From: Petunia secreta
Taxonomy: Eukaryota > Streptophyta > Magnoliopsida > Solanales > Solanaceae
Direction: 5' to 3'
Length of the DNA stretch: 64,000 nt
Assembly (NCBI GenBank): GCA_029990175.1
Contig: JARKIP010000010.1
Span: 43,022,001 to 43,086,000, forward strand
Below the pieces are notes generated by a model. That model was not told the origin of the DNA and ran no database searches. It saw only the letters and a list, made by a program, of their open reading frames with translations. Made by a program: the position numbers and the translations under genes. Positions 50,005 to 61,419 of the stretch are shown here, one piece after another (the first letter of the stretch is position 1; each line of letters begins with the position of its first letter).

Positions 50005-50125
50005 TATGCGCCCAAGCGCAAAATTGCAGCACATATTGGCCAGGTTTCTGCCTAATACTGCGCAGATATGCGCTCAAGCGCAAAATTGCATCCCACACTA
50101 GTGCTCAAGCGCAAAATTACAGAGC
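50005..50125. repeat. Short repeats containing GCGCTCAAGCGC-like palindrome
   Basis: GCGCCCAAGCGCAAAATTGC, then GCGCTCAAGCGCAAAATTGC and GTGCTCAAGCGCAAAATTAC occur within about 120 bases. Each carries a GCGC-n4-GCGC-type inverted core. They may be LTR regulatory repeats of the decayed element. Confidence 0.6.
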
Positions 50126-51924
50126 ACACTATTCAGTCCAAAATCGAACTGGAGTTAAGTTTTAGAACTTCTTTTGTTATATCTAAGTCCTATTTAAACA
50201 TAGAGTATTTCATTAAGTAGATTTTAGATTATGATAATTAAGTGATCAGAAAAAAAAATTTGGAGAGAAAATTGGACTTCTTGATTTGGGTTCAACTTTG
50301 ATTTGCCTATTTTCAAGAACTGGATTCTTGAAGGTAATATTCTTCTTTCATTCTTTATATCTAAGATTTTATTTCGTCTTTCTTGGGAAGCGTTGATGTA
50401 GTATATTGATTATTGCTTGATACGTTCACTTACGATTCTAGATTTCTTTCTTCTAGTATAACTTATTCAGCATGTTCTCAATTATTTAATTGAATCTATC
50501 TTACTTTTACTTTCTGTTCTATTTTCACATTCCGTTGTTTTGTGTATTTCGAATTGTATCCGTTGGTATCAAAGCGAAGGCTTGGATCTCGTTCCTACAA
50601 AGGTTCTTGAAATCAACATTCGACAATTTATATTTAAAAAAACTCATTCTTCTTGTGTTCTTGTACATTCTTTTAAAAAAAATGACTTGTAGTTTTTTGT
50701 CTAATCTCTAGTTGAATTACAAAGAGAAAAAAGAGAAAGGAAAAAAAAGAGTTTTGCAACAAGAATACTAGAGATACTATTGATTAAATTAAATTTTGCA
50801 AAAAGAAAACTATCTTGGGGTAGAAAAACTCATTGGGATTTGGATTAAACGTGAATTAATGTTAGTCCACATTAATTCGTTCTTAATCATCTTGAAAATC
50901 AATTTTTTCATGCCAATTTCTTTGTGCTTTTCTCATTTAAAGTTTAAATTCCTTATTCATGTTCGTAAGTTTAGAGTCCTTCCTTTATTTTACACAAACT
51001 CCACACTTAAAAGCTACTTTCAAGAAATTCTTCTTGGATGGATAAAATGTGAGTTAGATTCGAACTTTGGAGGCTACTAAAAGAGTGAGAAAAGAGCGAA
51101 TTGCTGAGAAAAAATTGACGTCACTTAAACTCTGAGAGAATTTCAGGAGTTGAAGATACTTCCAGTGGCACTAAGAGTCACTAAAATAACGGGCGAGATG
51201 TTTCACACCATGATGCATTAGTTACAACAGCTAACTATACAGGTTGGAAATTTGCAGAAAGGGAACCAAGAAGCCCCACAGTAGCATTGAAAGCACCTCC
51301 AAGCTCTACTTCAAGATATGAGGAGTGAACCGAAAAATTGAGAACCTCTAGAAGATGATCTAGTTTTTGAGTTCGAGGAAGAAGAGTATGATTATTACAT
51401 ATATTATGACATGCAAGGTTTCCATAAGGTAGAAGAGGGGGTATGCTAGGCCAAGGATATAGATTTCAACAATAGAATCAGTCTGAGAGATAATGACATT
51501 GATCAAAATTTGGGAAGAGTTAAATGACATTTCCTTGTTTTGAACGAACGAATGATCCTGATGGTTACTTTGAGTGAGAAGCAAAAGTTGAATAAATCTT
51601 CAGTATTTAAAATTACTCCTTCAGTGCAGTTTCATAAGTGTCACTGAAAGTGCCATGTGCAAGCAATCATTTTTCTTGGAAAATGATGATTCGCCGCGAG
51701 AACCGCCTTTGATGAACTTTAAGAACAGATGTACGCTACAAGTGGGTAAGGAATAGCTCCCATGCGTTGATATGCTTAAGGTCAAAACTTCAGCATATTG
51801 CTTCTGGTGTACCTTCTCGAACCAATATGAGACTTGCAAGCCTGTCAAAGAAAGAAAAAAAAGCGATAAGATTTATGAGGCATGCAACTTTTCTCGATTT
51901 CAAAATAATATTTCGGCCAGAGTA

Positions 51925-52600
51925 AAGGGTATCCTCATCTAGTTTTAATAGGAACAGATGGCATGCAGTTTGGACTCTCCTATCTCGAGATATGGATTTT
52001 TCCGTGAGACTGTGCAGAACTGTGATAGCAGCACGGCTTGCATGTTTCTCAACTTTAAAAATTTATTCCAGAAATCATAGAAAGTTTCTGAATCTGATTT
52101 TTAGATATGTGTCTGCTCTATGAGTCTAGTTTTAGTAGAAATAGACAGAAGACTATTCAGACTCTCCTAGCTCTTAATATAATTTTCTTGGCGAGATTGC
52201 ACACTGCTGAAAAGTCAGTGTGGCAGCCATCATAGGCAACTTCAAAATATTATTCCAGATGATTCAGAATGAGTTTGGATCTAAATTTTTGATATGATGC
52301 AGCCCCTCTAGTTGCGAATCTTCAGAAATAAACGACATATTATTTGGACGCTCTTGTCTCAAGTTACAAATAATTTGGTGTAAAGATGCAAAATTGCATA
52401 AATTAATATGACAGAATCTGGGTGAACTTCAAAAAGTTGCCTGAGAATATCAGAAAATAATCTGATTTGATTTTTAGGTGCATTGTCTACCGGGGAGTCT
52501 AGTTTCCATTGCACCAAACCATTCATGATTTGGATACTTCTATGTCAAGATATTAATTTTTTCACTCTAGATTCGCAAGGCTTGCAACAAAGCCGTAAAG
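51925..52600. repeat. Four degenerate copies of a ~187-bp unit
   Basis: The anchor TCTAGT recurs at 51938, 52125, 52307 and 52498 (spacing 187, 182 and 191). Each is followed after about 30-40 bases by a TTGGA-ctctcctatctc-like segment and preceded by gatTTTTagata. The copies are diverged, so the array is old. Confidence 0.6.
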
Positions 52601-53488
52601 AGAAAAAAAGGAAGGCCTTATCATCAAGGCTGCATATGATGCCGAAGGCCTAGCTCCTTTTCACAGCTGGGGGCATTGTCCATTCACTCAGGTTATCTCT
52701 CAATCCAGAAGGAAGAGGTTTTGACCTCTCACCCATGGTAAATGGTGGATTCGCCAAGCGCTTGATCGCTAATGCCTCGACTTCAAAGGTTGATTTTCAG
52801 TGTAGTAGTTTGCCATATCCTCGATCCCAAAGATGAATGTGCCAAAATGTCTTCTACAAGGTCACACAGAAGATGGATGCTCCAAATAATTTTCTACAGG
52901 GCTGCTTTGAAGGTGGATGCTCCAAGTAATTTTACACAAGGCCGCAAGCAGGAAGGATGCTTCATGTGGTTCATTCATCAAGGCCGCAAGAAAGGTGGAT
53001 GCTCCTAGAAGTGGTATCCCAGCCTGCCATCGCGGAAAAGGATGAAGTGCTTCATGTTCTTTTTCCGAGTCATGAGGAGGCATGCTCCACGAACCTGCTC
53101 GCCAAGATGGGAAAGGTGGACGCACAAAGTGGCTATCCGCCAATACCTTGACTTAGAATGGTGGATGCACCCAGTGATTGTTCGCCAAAGTGATCGACTG
53201 ATAGGGTAGATTTACCGAGTGGTGGTTCACAAATGCCTTGACTTGAAAGGTGGATTTCCCAAGTGTTTGCTCGCCGAAACCAAGAAGGTGATGATCCGTT
53301 GCTAATTGCTTGAGACTTCAACTCGTCATGATAGATATTAGTGCCGATGGAATGAAGCTTCAAGGTCTGTTCAATCTTGGATGTAGAACTCGTTCAAAAC
53401 TCACAAGTTTGAGTCGCATAATGTTTGGGCTATCCATCGGTAGTCGTAAAATAAAAAAAAAAGTTTTTTTAATATTAGTTGAAGATAG

Positions 53489-53986
53489 TGTGGGGGCAAA
53501 AATATGTCACCTACTATTACGGGGATACGAGCCCAGCTGGTGAGATTAGAGTTATCTTACAAGTCACCAGGCGTAGAGGATACACGCCCACCCTTTGAGC
53601 CATTTAGACGGCACAACCACATGACGTAGGGTATACATCCCTCCGCCTAGGGTTTACAGTCTCCTAGTTAGGGTTTAGTATAAACCACAACCTTGAGTTA
53701 TAGGATCATAAGCTTTTTAGTCTTTGTATTTTACCTTATTTAGGACAGGGTATCATTACTATAAATACCACTCCTTAGATTGTATTGTACATCAGGCGAT
53801 TCACCACAGAATCTAGTTGTTCTCAAGGAATAAGAATTACTCCGCCATTTTATTAATTATTTCTTCTTGTTTATTTATTTCTGACTTCATCATATTTACA
53901 TACTTTTTCGTTGTAATTATTGTATTTCTTGTGACCCCATCCATAATTAGTTGTTTAACCTAGACGTACAATTTTAGGCATAAACA
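53489..53986 (+). repeat. 5' LTR of the second Tat element
   Basis: It starts TGTGGGGGCAAAAATATG and ends GGCATAAACA. TATAAATA at about 53761 is the likely promoter. Confidence 0.85.
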
Positions 53987-54048
53987 GTTTGGTGCCCACC
54001 GTGGGACCCAGGTAATTGTAGGTATTCTACGAAGGAAAAGGCGCAATT

Positions 54049-55140
54049 ATGTCTGGCGACGATAGCATTCCAAAGAATACTACAGACGCAGTAGATGATT
54101 CTGCAAAGGATACCAATGATCCCAGCATACAACGTAAGGATCCCCTTGAGCAGCCGAAAGACACCTCTCAGGAACCGATCCTTGTTACCAGCGACGGGAA
54201 AGACGATCAACCTGTGGGAGGTAATTCTGTATTCAGAGGTTTCCTTATTAATCTTCTCAAAACCGCATCCAAACAGAAATCGAACAACATAGACGATGGG
54301 ATATCCCAGAAGTTAGGAGCGATGTTTTCTGAATCGTCTCACAGGCCAGCATCCCCGCAATGACCAGCGTCCACGAAAAATTCACCAGCATCAGCTCCTA
54401 ATTGAAGACTTAACATGGATGCCGCCCCTGGAGGCTCGTCAAAAATAAACAACCAAGAACTAAAAGGAGCTCATGTCATTTAGGATCTCATAAAAGAGAT
54501 GAAGGCATTCTCGACCAAATTGGTAATAGCCGGGTGATCTACCCCAAGTTACCACGGTAGATGAGCAAAAGTTTTATAAACATGCTTACAAGGCAAGTTC
54601 CAGTTTGGTCCGCATACCAAAGCACTTCAGCTTGCTGGATAACTTGAAGAATGATGGAACGACTGACTCGGACGAGCATATTGTTGCGTATTACACAGGC
54701 GAGAAGAGCAACGAGATTACCGAGGAAGAAATCCAATTTTCCCTTATGAAGAGATTTGGCTCGACCCTGACTAAAGGGGCCCTCGCTTGATACACTCAAC
54801 TACCAATAGGATCTATCGAATCATTCACTCAAATGGAAGACTTGTTCAAGAAAGCGCATTCTGGTGCCTGCAAGCGGGAGAAGCGCATGGAAGATATCTT
54901 CGAGATACGTCAACGGGACAACGAGCTGCTAAAGGACTACCTTAACAGATTTCAGAAGGAACGCATGGAGATTAATGCAGTCCTTGACAACATCATTGTG
55001 GTACCCTTTGGCAAGGGTTTGAATTCAAAGGGATCGTTGGCCTACAGGAAATTATAGTGGAGTTTAACCCAGCACCCCGTGAACACATGGAGCGCGTTGC
55101 ATCTAAGGTATACTGAAAAGCTTTGCTTGGAGCGAGACAA
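54049..55140 (+). pseudogene. Tat gag, broken (second element)
   Basis: ATG 54049 opens an acidic leader (MSGDDSIPKNTTDAVDD) that stops at 54363. The gag core resumes at about 54600 (NLKNDGTTDSDEHI, near the DGTTDP motif). A TGA at about 54788 separates it from FKKAHSGACKREKRMEDIFEI and LKDYLNRFQKER. Stops and frameshifts leave no full-length product. Confidence 0.8.
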
Positions 55141-55689
55141 CTCTCATAACCCCACAGATGAGTGAAGGAAGAGTCCAGGGAGCCTTTCTTTAGAAGGAGA
55201 AGAAAACAAAAGAAGGGTGAAGACAAAGGCTCAGAACTAGTCAGGATCCAGAAGACAGAACAACTCCCGAGCATCAGGATCTCAAGAGAAGCGGATGGAA
55301 CCCCGTAGCTTCGGGAATTTTGGTTTGCGAGTCAACACTCTGGATCTAGTCTCCAATCACTTTGGTAGATTAGGTCCAAGGGTCTGATGGCCGCCTGCCG
55401 TGAAAGGATCTAGGGGGAGGAACACATCGCCCTATTGTGATTTTCATCGCAGCGATGGCCACACCACAATCGAATGTAAAGCCTTGATGATTGAAATCAA
55501 GCATCTGATGAAATAGAGACACCTCAAAGATCTGATTGAAGAAGGACCACGATGTTTCAAAGCACCAAATTCGGAAAACTCGAAGACTATCAACACAATA
55601 TTTTCTACTATGGAACCCAACTTCTCCTAGGGGACTGCGGAGCCATGGAATTAAACTGTTCAATCTTGTTTGGTTTGGAGGAAGAGAGA

Positions 55690-56317
55690 GCCAGAGCATC
55701 AAGGCGACCTCATCGTGCCCGTGGAAATATCCGATTTACGCGTCCAGCAAGCCATGATCGACCTGGGAAGTAGCGTGAATATTATCTGAGGGGAGGTGCT
55801 GCGGAATAGTGGCTTGTGCCGTCAAGTAGCCTCAAGTACCCAAAAGATAATCAGTTTCAATGGATCCAGAGAAGAGCATATCGGAGAATTAGCTCTATCG
55901 GTTCATATACCGGGCGTGACAAGCATAACCTCCTTCCAGGTATTGAATTGCAATCTACCATATGACGTCATCTTGGGATGGCCATGGATACACAGTGTCA
56001 AGGGAGTACCCTTAGCATTTCATCAAGTTTTCAAGTACCCGACCTCGCACGGGATTGTTGATTTATGGGGTAAGCGGTCTTCGCTTAGAGAGTATCGACC
56101 TACCTATGGCAAGGATCTTGGTACACGGATGGTAGCCAAAATAAATATGGCCGAAGAGGAGTCCATCAACTTTGAGGCTATGGAGCGAGAAGTCAGAATA
56201 GCGATCAGTGAACTATGGGATCGGTTTGCGGTAATGGTTCAGCTAGTTCCCAAGGCCACAAAATTGGTATGTCAGCTTTTTAAGGTGTTGCAAAGACAAG
56301 GGGGCCCCTATGGCTGA
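55690..56317 (+). pseudogene. Tat aspartic protease, broken (second element)
   Basis: The active-site motif is MIDLGSSVNII at about 55754-55786 (canonical DxGSS), followed at once by TGA. After a gap the same domain continues in 55796-56317, with LPYDVILGWPWIHSVKGVPLAFHQ (G-R/W-PW motif). Reverse transcriptase should follow, but the sequence breaks at about 56317. Confidence 0.82.
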
Positions 56318-57030
56318 TACAGAGCTACCTAACTGTAGCCCAGACTAATATCCAGCTCCTACAGCTTCCGGTGATAACTTATCCAAAACCAGGTGAGTAC
56401 ACATTATTAGCTCGTTTCCCTTCCAGTATCACTTCACCAGTCTATAGGTTCTTTACATTACAACCTACAGAAGTGAAACTCACTGAGTTTCCTCTATCAC
56501 ATAGTTGAGAGATACTTAGAAGATTGTGCCTTAATCCATCCATACAGAGTACATTATCAATAGCAAGATTGAGGGATCTCCCAACTTTTCCAATACCAAC
56601 AATATCACCGCTCTTGCCTCCTCTAAAAGCCGCACTACCCCCTTGAAATGCTGCGAGTGAGAGAAAGTTTCTTCTATCTCCTGTCATGTGCCTGGAACAC
56701 CCACTATCAAGAATCCAGCTTGGGTTGTTCCATCTCACTCCAGCCTGCAAACGAAAATCAAGGGTTAGTAACAGGAACCCAGACAAGCTTGGGTCCCTTT
56801 TTGTTATCAAATGGATGAATCAAATCTTTTCTAGCCCAATAAGGTAAAACCAATTTTTTATTCTTTTTCACTGCACCTTTTGCAACCCTGCATTCATTCT
56901 TGATATGTCCAGTCTTACCAAACAAGAAGCAGAGTTTGTTGCAAGGAAGTCCTACATATTTACTATTAGGGTTCCAAGCAGGCAAACTTATATGTCTCGA
57001 TCTCAAAAATAGCATAGAATATAGTCCTTG
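56318..57030 (-). mobile_element. Antisense Ty1/copia gag-pol fragment inserted in the Tat element
   Basis: Read on the - strand, 57015-56758 holds a damaged zinc knuckle (CFLFGKTGHIKNEC, second cysteine lost) and WARKDLIHPF. After a stop, 56810-56442 holds the copia protease start WILDSGCSRHMTGDRRNF, then GIGKVGRSLNLAI and LRHNLLSISQLCD. No LTR or target-site duplication is recognisable at the edges, so it may be a captured fragment and not a fresh insertion. It lies where Tat reverse transcriptase should be. Confidence 0.82.
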
Positions 57031-57099
57031 TACGAGAAGAGGATAGAAGAAAATTTCCTGTGAAGTACGCCAACAAAAGGCCCTCGCACCGAGACAGGT

Positions 57100-57975
57100 T
57101 TTTGCCTTTACTCTTTCAGTTTATTATGGCGTGATCATGGCGACCCAGGAGCTGCGCACATATTTCCTTGACCATACGGTCACCATAATCTCCTCCATAC
57201 TAGTATAAACCATACAGTCCAAATCCGGACTCTCGGAGGAGATGGCAGAATGGGCCGAGATACTGGGAGAGTATGACATTAACTAACAATCCCGGCCAGC
57301 CATCGAGTCGCAGGAGCTAGAGTGTTTCACCTCAGACTTCATGGAGAAATTAAAGCTAAAGGCGGAGGAGTCAATCAGAAACGAAGAAACAATCAAGCCC
57401 GAACATTGGGAAATCACCATTGAAGTGGACCTGAAAAATAAAGAAGACGATCTCGATTTGTGGATTAGGACACCCATTGGGATAGTGTTTCACAAGACCA
57501 CCAGAGCTCAAGTCGACGAAGCAGAGTATGAAGCCATAATTCAAGCTCTTGACTTTGCTTACATACTGGGGGCCAGAGAGGTCACCTTCTTCGGCAGCTC
57601 TCAACTGATTTACGATCAAGTCAAAGAAGTTTTTACCACGGAAGGCATCTGTATGCCAGATCGGCAGGAGAGAATGAAAGCACTCCTGAAAAATTTTCAA
57701 ACGTGGGAGTTTGCCTGTCGAAAAGAAAGTGCAAATGATGGCGAAGTGTCCGAAGATTCATACAATTAGCAGATAGTGGTTGAGTTAACCCCTGTGGACC
57801 TGATGAACCTCAAAGTTCCAGACATAGGATCTGTCACGGGACAGCGTCGCTGGTCAACTATCTAAGCAAAGGAATCCTCTTTGAAGACAAATCCAAAAGC
57901 AGACAACTGCGGAGGCAAGCTATTCATTATTGTTTGATTAATAGGGAGTTATACCATCGGGTTGTCAGCAGCCCC
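57100..57975 (+). pseudogene. Tat RNase H, extra RNase H (aRNH) and integrase amino-end remnant
   Basis: About 57105-57290 matches the end of the retroviral-type RNase H/connection region (ATQELRTYFLDHTVTII, WAEILGEYDI) with stops. The open frame 57341-57769 carries the second RNase H of Tat elements, with DEAEYEAIIQALDFAYILGA and SSQLIYDQV (usually SDSQLV). A piece resembling the integrase approach follows (RQLRRQAIHYCLI.RELYHR, about 57900-57960). The HHCC and DDE core are absent. Confidence 0.78.
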
Positions 57976-59152
57976 GAGGTAACATCTCCAGGCTCAACAC
58001 CCTCGAGTAGGGAAGCCCAAGTATGCACCACCGGATCTTGCGAGGGCCGGGCATAAAGTATCTTTCGCTGTTCGAAGCGTTCATTTTAGTTATGTTATTT
58101 TCTTTTAATTTTGATCACAGTATTTTGATACTCATCGATCGTGTTACGGGTTTTCACCCACAGCATCTCAGGCTTCGCACTTCTTTTATCAATAAAACTA
58201 CTATTTTTAGTCAATTTTACTTGTTTATTCAGATCCATCTATGATCCAACTATTCATAGCCCGGCCAGACCTAAATTGAAGTAATACACTCATTGTTTCC
58301 TACAAAAAGTAGGGTACACTACTTGCTTAGAGCAAGACCACGTCTAGGTCAGCCACCAGGCATTATTCATAAAATGAACTTGTTAATTTAATAACTGCAC
58401 CTACACGTCGACAGGGACGCTTGTTCGCGTAGTGCCAGAAAGTCTTAAATACTCGAGTAACTAAGCAGAGATATTCGAAGTCGGACGCAAAATTTCCTGT
58501 TATCACACGAGCTAAAGTCGTCCCATTGTGGGTGTAAACAGCCATCTCCTACAAATGCAACCTAGCCGCCAAACATTGGTGAACAACGGACATAATTTCT
58601 TAAAGCAGGTACACTGATAAACGTTCTAAACGTTAGAACATTCAGGACGACCAGAAGCCATCTAATCCTTAGATGTACAAATATACTATTTGACAATACA
58701 TTACAAAACATGTAATAATGCAAGTACATATAAAAGTATTGATGAACGACCATTTCATTAAAAACAAACAGCCCGTAGGCTCATAATATACATTTAGTTC
58801 TTTCTTAATACAACATGTGTTTATAAAAATTGTAGAAAAAAAAAAGGAAAAGGAAGACTAAAAACAAAGAGCTCATTAGGATTAATATGGATGAAGAACC
58901 TTCATCTGGATTGTAGCTGCAAACCGTAAACAGTCTGGAGGTCTTCTTTTCTTTTAACAGCCCAAGATATGTTGGCCCGAGCATTCTTTCAAGGCACACG
59001 GCCGTTGGTTCAACCATATGCCGTCTGCTTGATCAAATCAAGGGATCTCAGAAGCATCTAAGTACAGGCCTAACCTTCCCCCATATTTTCCACTGAACTT
59101 AAAAAAAAAAAATTGAAGGCTTACATCAAAATTTTGACCATCAGAGTCAACC

Positions 59153-59737
59153 TCAACTGGTCAAATCGAAGTACACGGCCCCGCAGATCTTCAAGCGCAA
59201 ACAGAAGTTAGCCAAGATCGGAAAGGCTTGAGCTAAGAACCTACCACATGGGAGCCTCTTCCCTCGGGTATCCCACAGCCGGTGGCCGAAGAAGCGTTGC
59301 AATAGTAGTTCAGCTGTAGTAGATAACCAAGATGAAAGCCATGAACCATCGGGGGATCCGAAGCTCAGCGACACCTTAGCCACCTGCCGTTGTGAAGCTC
59401 CTCTAAGAACTGGAGTCAAGCAGTGGATCACCAGCCCGGTACAATTGAAGGAGCGGCCTAGACACACGAGGCATCCTGGAGGAGAAGCCGCACAGAAGCT
59501 GAAAGGGCTAAGCGTCCGGACTCTGCATGACAAGAAGAATATCACAGTAACCCCTGTGTTAGAAGATAAGTGCACCGTAATCAGTGCACATGACACAATG
59601 AAGATATCCTGAATGACATCGTTAGAATCTCGATCAAACTTCATGATTCGGGGTACTTCATCTGTTTCTTCATGGACGAAGAAAGAAAAAGAGGTAACTG
59701 TAGGCGAATTTCCTCCTATAGTTCCTTCACGCAACAT
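59153..59737 (-). CDS. Antisense ORF of 194 codons in the 3' part of the Tat element
   Basis: An open - strand frame starts at ATG 59737 and stops at 59153-59155. I do not recognise it. It is cysteine- and serine-rich (CLVCLGRSFNCTGLVIHC) with no convincing domain or signal peptide. It lies between pol remnants and the 3' LTR on the opposite strand, the same relative place as the antisense gene of the 42607-49486 element. No sequence similarity between the two is obvious by eye. It may be chance, but it is the longest uninterrupted frame in this decayed element. Confidence 0.35.
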   Translation of the reverse strand: MLREGTIGGNSPTVTSFSFFVHEETDEVPRIMKFDRDSNDVIQDIFIVSCALITVHLSSNTGVTVIFFLSCRVRTLSPFSFCAASPPGCLVCLGRSFNCTGLVIHCLTPVLRGASQRQVAKVSLSFGSPDGSWLSSWLSTTAELLLQRFFGHRLWDTRGKRLPCGRFLAQAFPILANFCLRLKICGAVYFDLTS

Positions 59738-60193
59738 CCATTCGGAATGAAGCAGGTTTTCTGGAAATATTAAACCAGGATCAAACTAGGATCAAAGGTG
59801 AACATTTTTAAGAGAAGAAAAGCTTCTTGCTATCATGAGAAATTGCTGAAGAAGTGAGTTATTTTTTGAAGAGGAGTTTATGATTTTTCCTATTATCATG
59901 AAGTCACTATTTTTAGGCAGAAAGGGATAAGGATGGAGCATAAAACGGTCAAGCATCATTATTACTGGAGATATGAAACGATTCGAAGCAGTTAATGGCA
60001 GTTCCTAAAAAGGTGCATGGAATTAGTATCAACCAATCAAAAAGAAGAACACGAAGTTCTCAAAGAAATCAACACCATCCTTGGTCAAAAAGACTGTGAG
60101 TCTCAAGGAGTCAGTGAGATATCTTTTCACATCCACGCCGCTTTCACTTTCTGGCTGCTTGTGTCAGCACTCAGCAAGTGGGAGGGATGACTA

Positions 60194-60735
60194 TATGGGC
60201 AAAAATACGTCACCTGCTTTTACAGGGATTAAAGTCCAACTGGCAAGATTAGACTTTTCTTATAGGTCACTGGGCGCAGAGGATACACACCCGCTCCTAG
60301 AGGCAACGATCGTTTGGGCGGCACGACCACAATATACAGGGTATACATCTTGCCGTCTAGGGTTTACAGTCTCTTAGTTAGGGTTTAGTATAAACCACAG
60401 CCTTACAGTCTCTTAGTTAGGGTTTAGTATAAACCACAGCCTTGAGTTATAGGCTCATAGCCTTTTTAGTCTTTGTATTTTACCTTACTTAGGACTGGAT
60501 ATCATTACTAAAAATACCGCTCCTTACATTGTATTGTACATTAGGCGATTCACCATAAAATTCGGTTGTTCTCAAGGAATAAAAATTACTATGTCTTTCT
60601 ATTAATTATTTCATCTTATTTATTTATTACTATCTTTATCATATTTACATACTTTTCTGTTGTAATTACTGTATTGCTTGTAACCCCATTAATAATTAAC
60701 TGTTTAATTTAGACGTACAATTTTTGGTATATACG
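60194..60735 (+). repeat. 3' LTR of the second Tat element, with internal 39-bp duplication
   Basis: It begins TATGGGCAAAAATACGTC (the TG end is mutated) and ends GGTATATACG. A 39-bp unit (TTACAGTCTCTTAGTTAGGG...) is present twice at about 60364-60402 and 60403-60441, but once in the 5' LTR. The TATA box is changed to CTAAAAATA. Confidence 0.82.
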
Positions 60736-60740
60736 GATAG

Positions 60741-61419
60741 AATTAAGAGCAAAGTGAATAGATCTGAATAGAACTCAAACAAAGCAATAATATGTTGACA
60801 TGCAAAGAATATAACAAAGATAGCAGATGAAGAAATATTCTGCAAAATATTAAGCTGGAGTTCTAGAGAGGTGCTAGTTCTCTGCTAGTTCATGATGAAC
60901 CTTTCTTTTTCATGTGTTTAAGGGTCAGACTATTGTCTATTTATAGATTAAAGGGCGGTGGAACTAATGGGATGATAGCCTCTTAGATAGACTCAAATTA
61001 AAACCGTCCACAGCTTACACTTCTTTTTACAATTCAAAGTGCAAGAGGAAACTAGTTGTTTGTGTCTTGTTCAAATAAGGACTCACCAATGTGTTTCAAG
61101 TGATACAATCAGATCCATCCTCCAGCTACAACGTGACTCAGCAGGAAGTTCGATTCCAAGATGTACCAAACACAAATTTATAGTGGCAAGCATTATTTAA
61201 TGAAAGTTAAATAAAAGTCCTCTAGTGCTAGACTGTGAAATAAAAGTTAAATTTGAGAACTCCAACTCCTGCTAGAGTCCATCTGGAACAAATGGATACC
61301 ACTATTGCTTTTATATGAGAAGCCCACGTGCATTAAATGAAAGTAATGTTGACTTTGGATATTATTAGTCCATTTAGCATTATAAGAATCAAGATAAAAT
61401 CATTTCAAGCTACACTTTA
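60741..61419. other. No gene or repeat recognised
   Basis: AT-rich sequence with no open frame of note and no terminal repeats that I can see. Confidence 0.4.

Larger units (their letters stand above)
49487..53483. other. Decayed repeat-derived region, no intact gene
   Basis: There is no credible gene. Parts look like an old retroelement. A primer-binding-like TGGTATCAAAGC (50564-50575) differs at one base from the common tRNA-Met type TGGTATCAGAGC. About 49990-50130 has three copies of a CTCAAGCGCAAAATTGCA-like unit. About 51925-52600 has four degenerate copies of a ~187-bp unit. About 52860-53300 repeats AAGGTGGATGCTCC-type units. Coding remnants are too broken to name. Confidence 0.45.
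53484..60740 (+). mobile_element. Tat-lineage Ty3/gypsy retrotransposon, rearranged, with perfect 5-bp TSD
   Basis: GATAG lies at 53484-53488 and again at 60736-60740, directly outside LTRs 53489-53986 and about 60194-60735. Inside are the PBS-like TGGTGCCCACCGTGGGACC (from about 53990), gag, protease, an antisense copia fragment, RNase H plus the extra archaeal-type RNase H typical of Tat, an integrase amino-end remnant, an antisense ORF and a PPT (AAGTGGGAGGGATGAC, about 60176-60191). Reverse transcriptase and the integrase core are missing. Confidence 0.85.
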
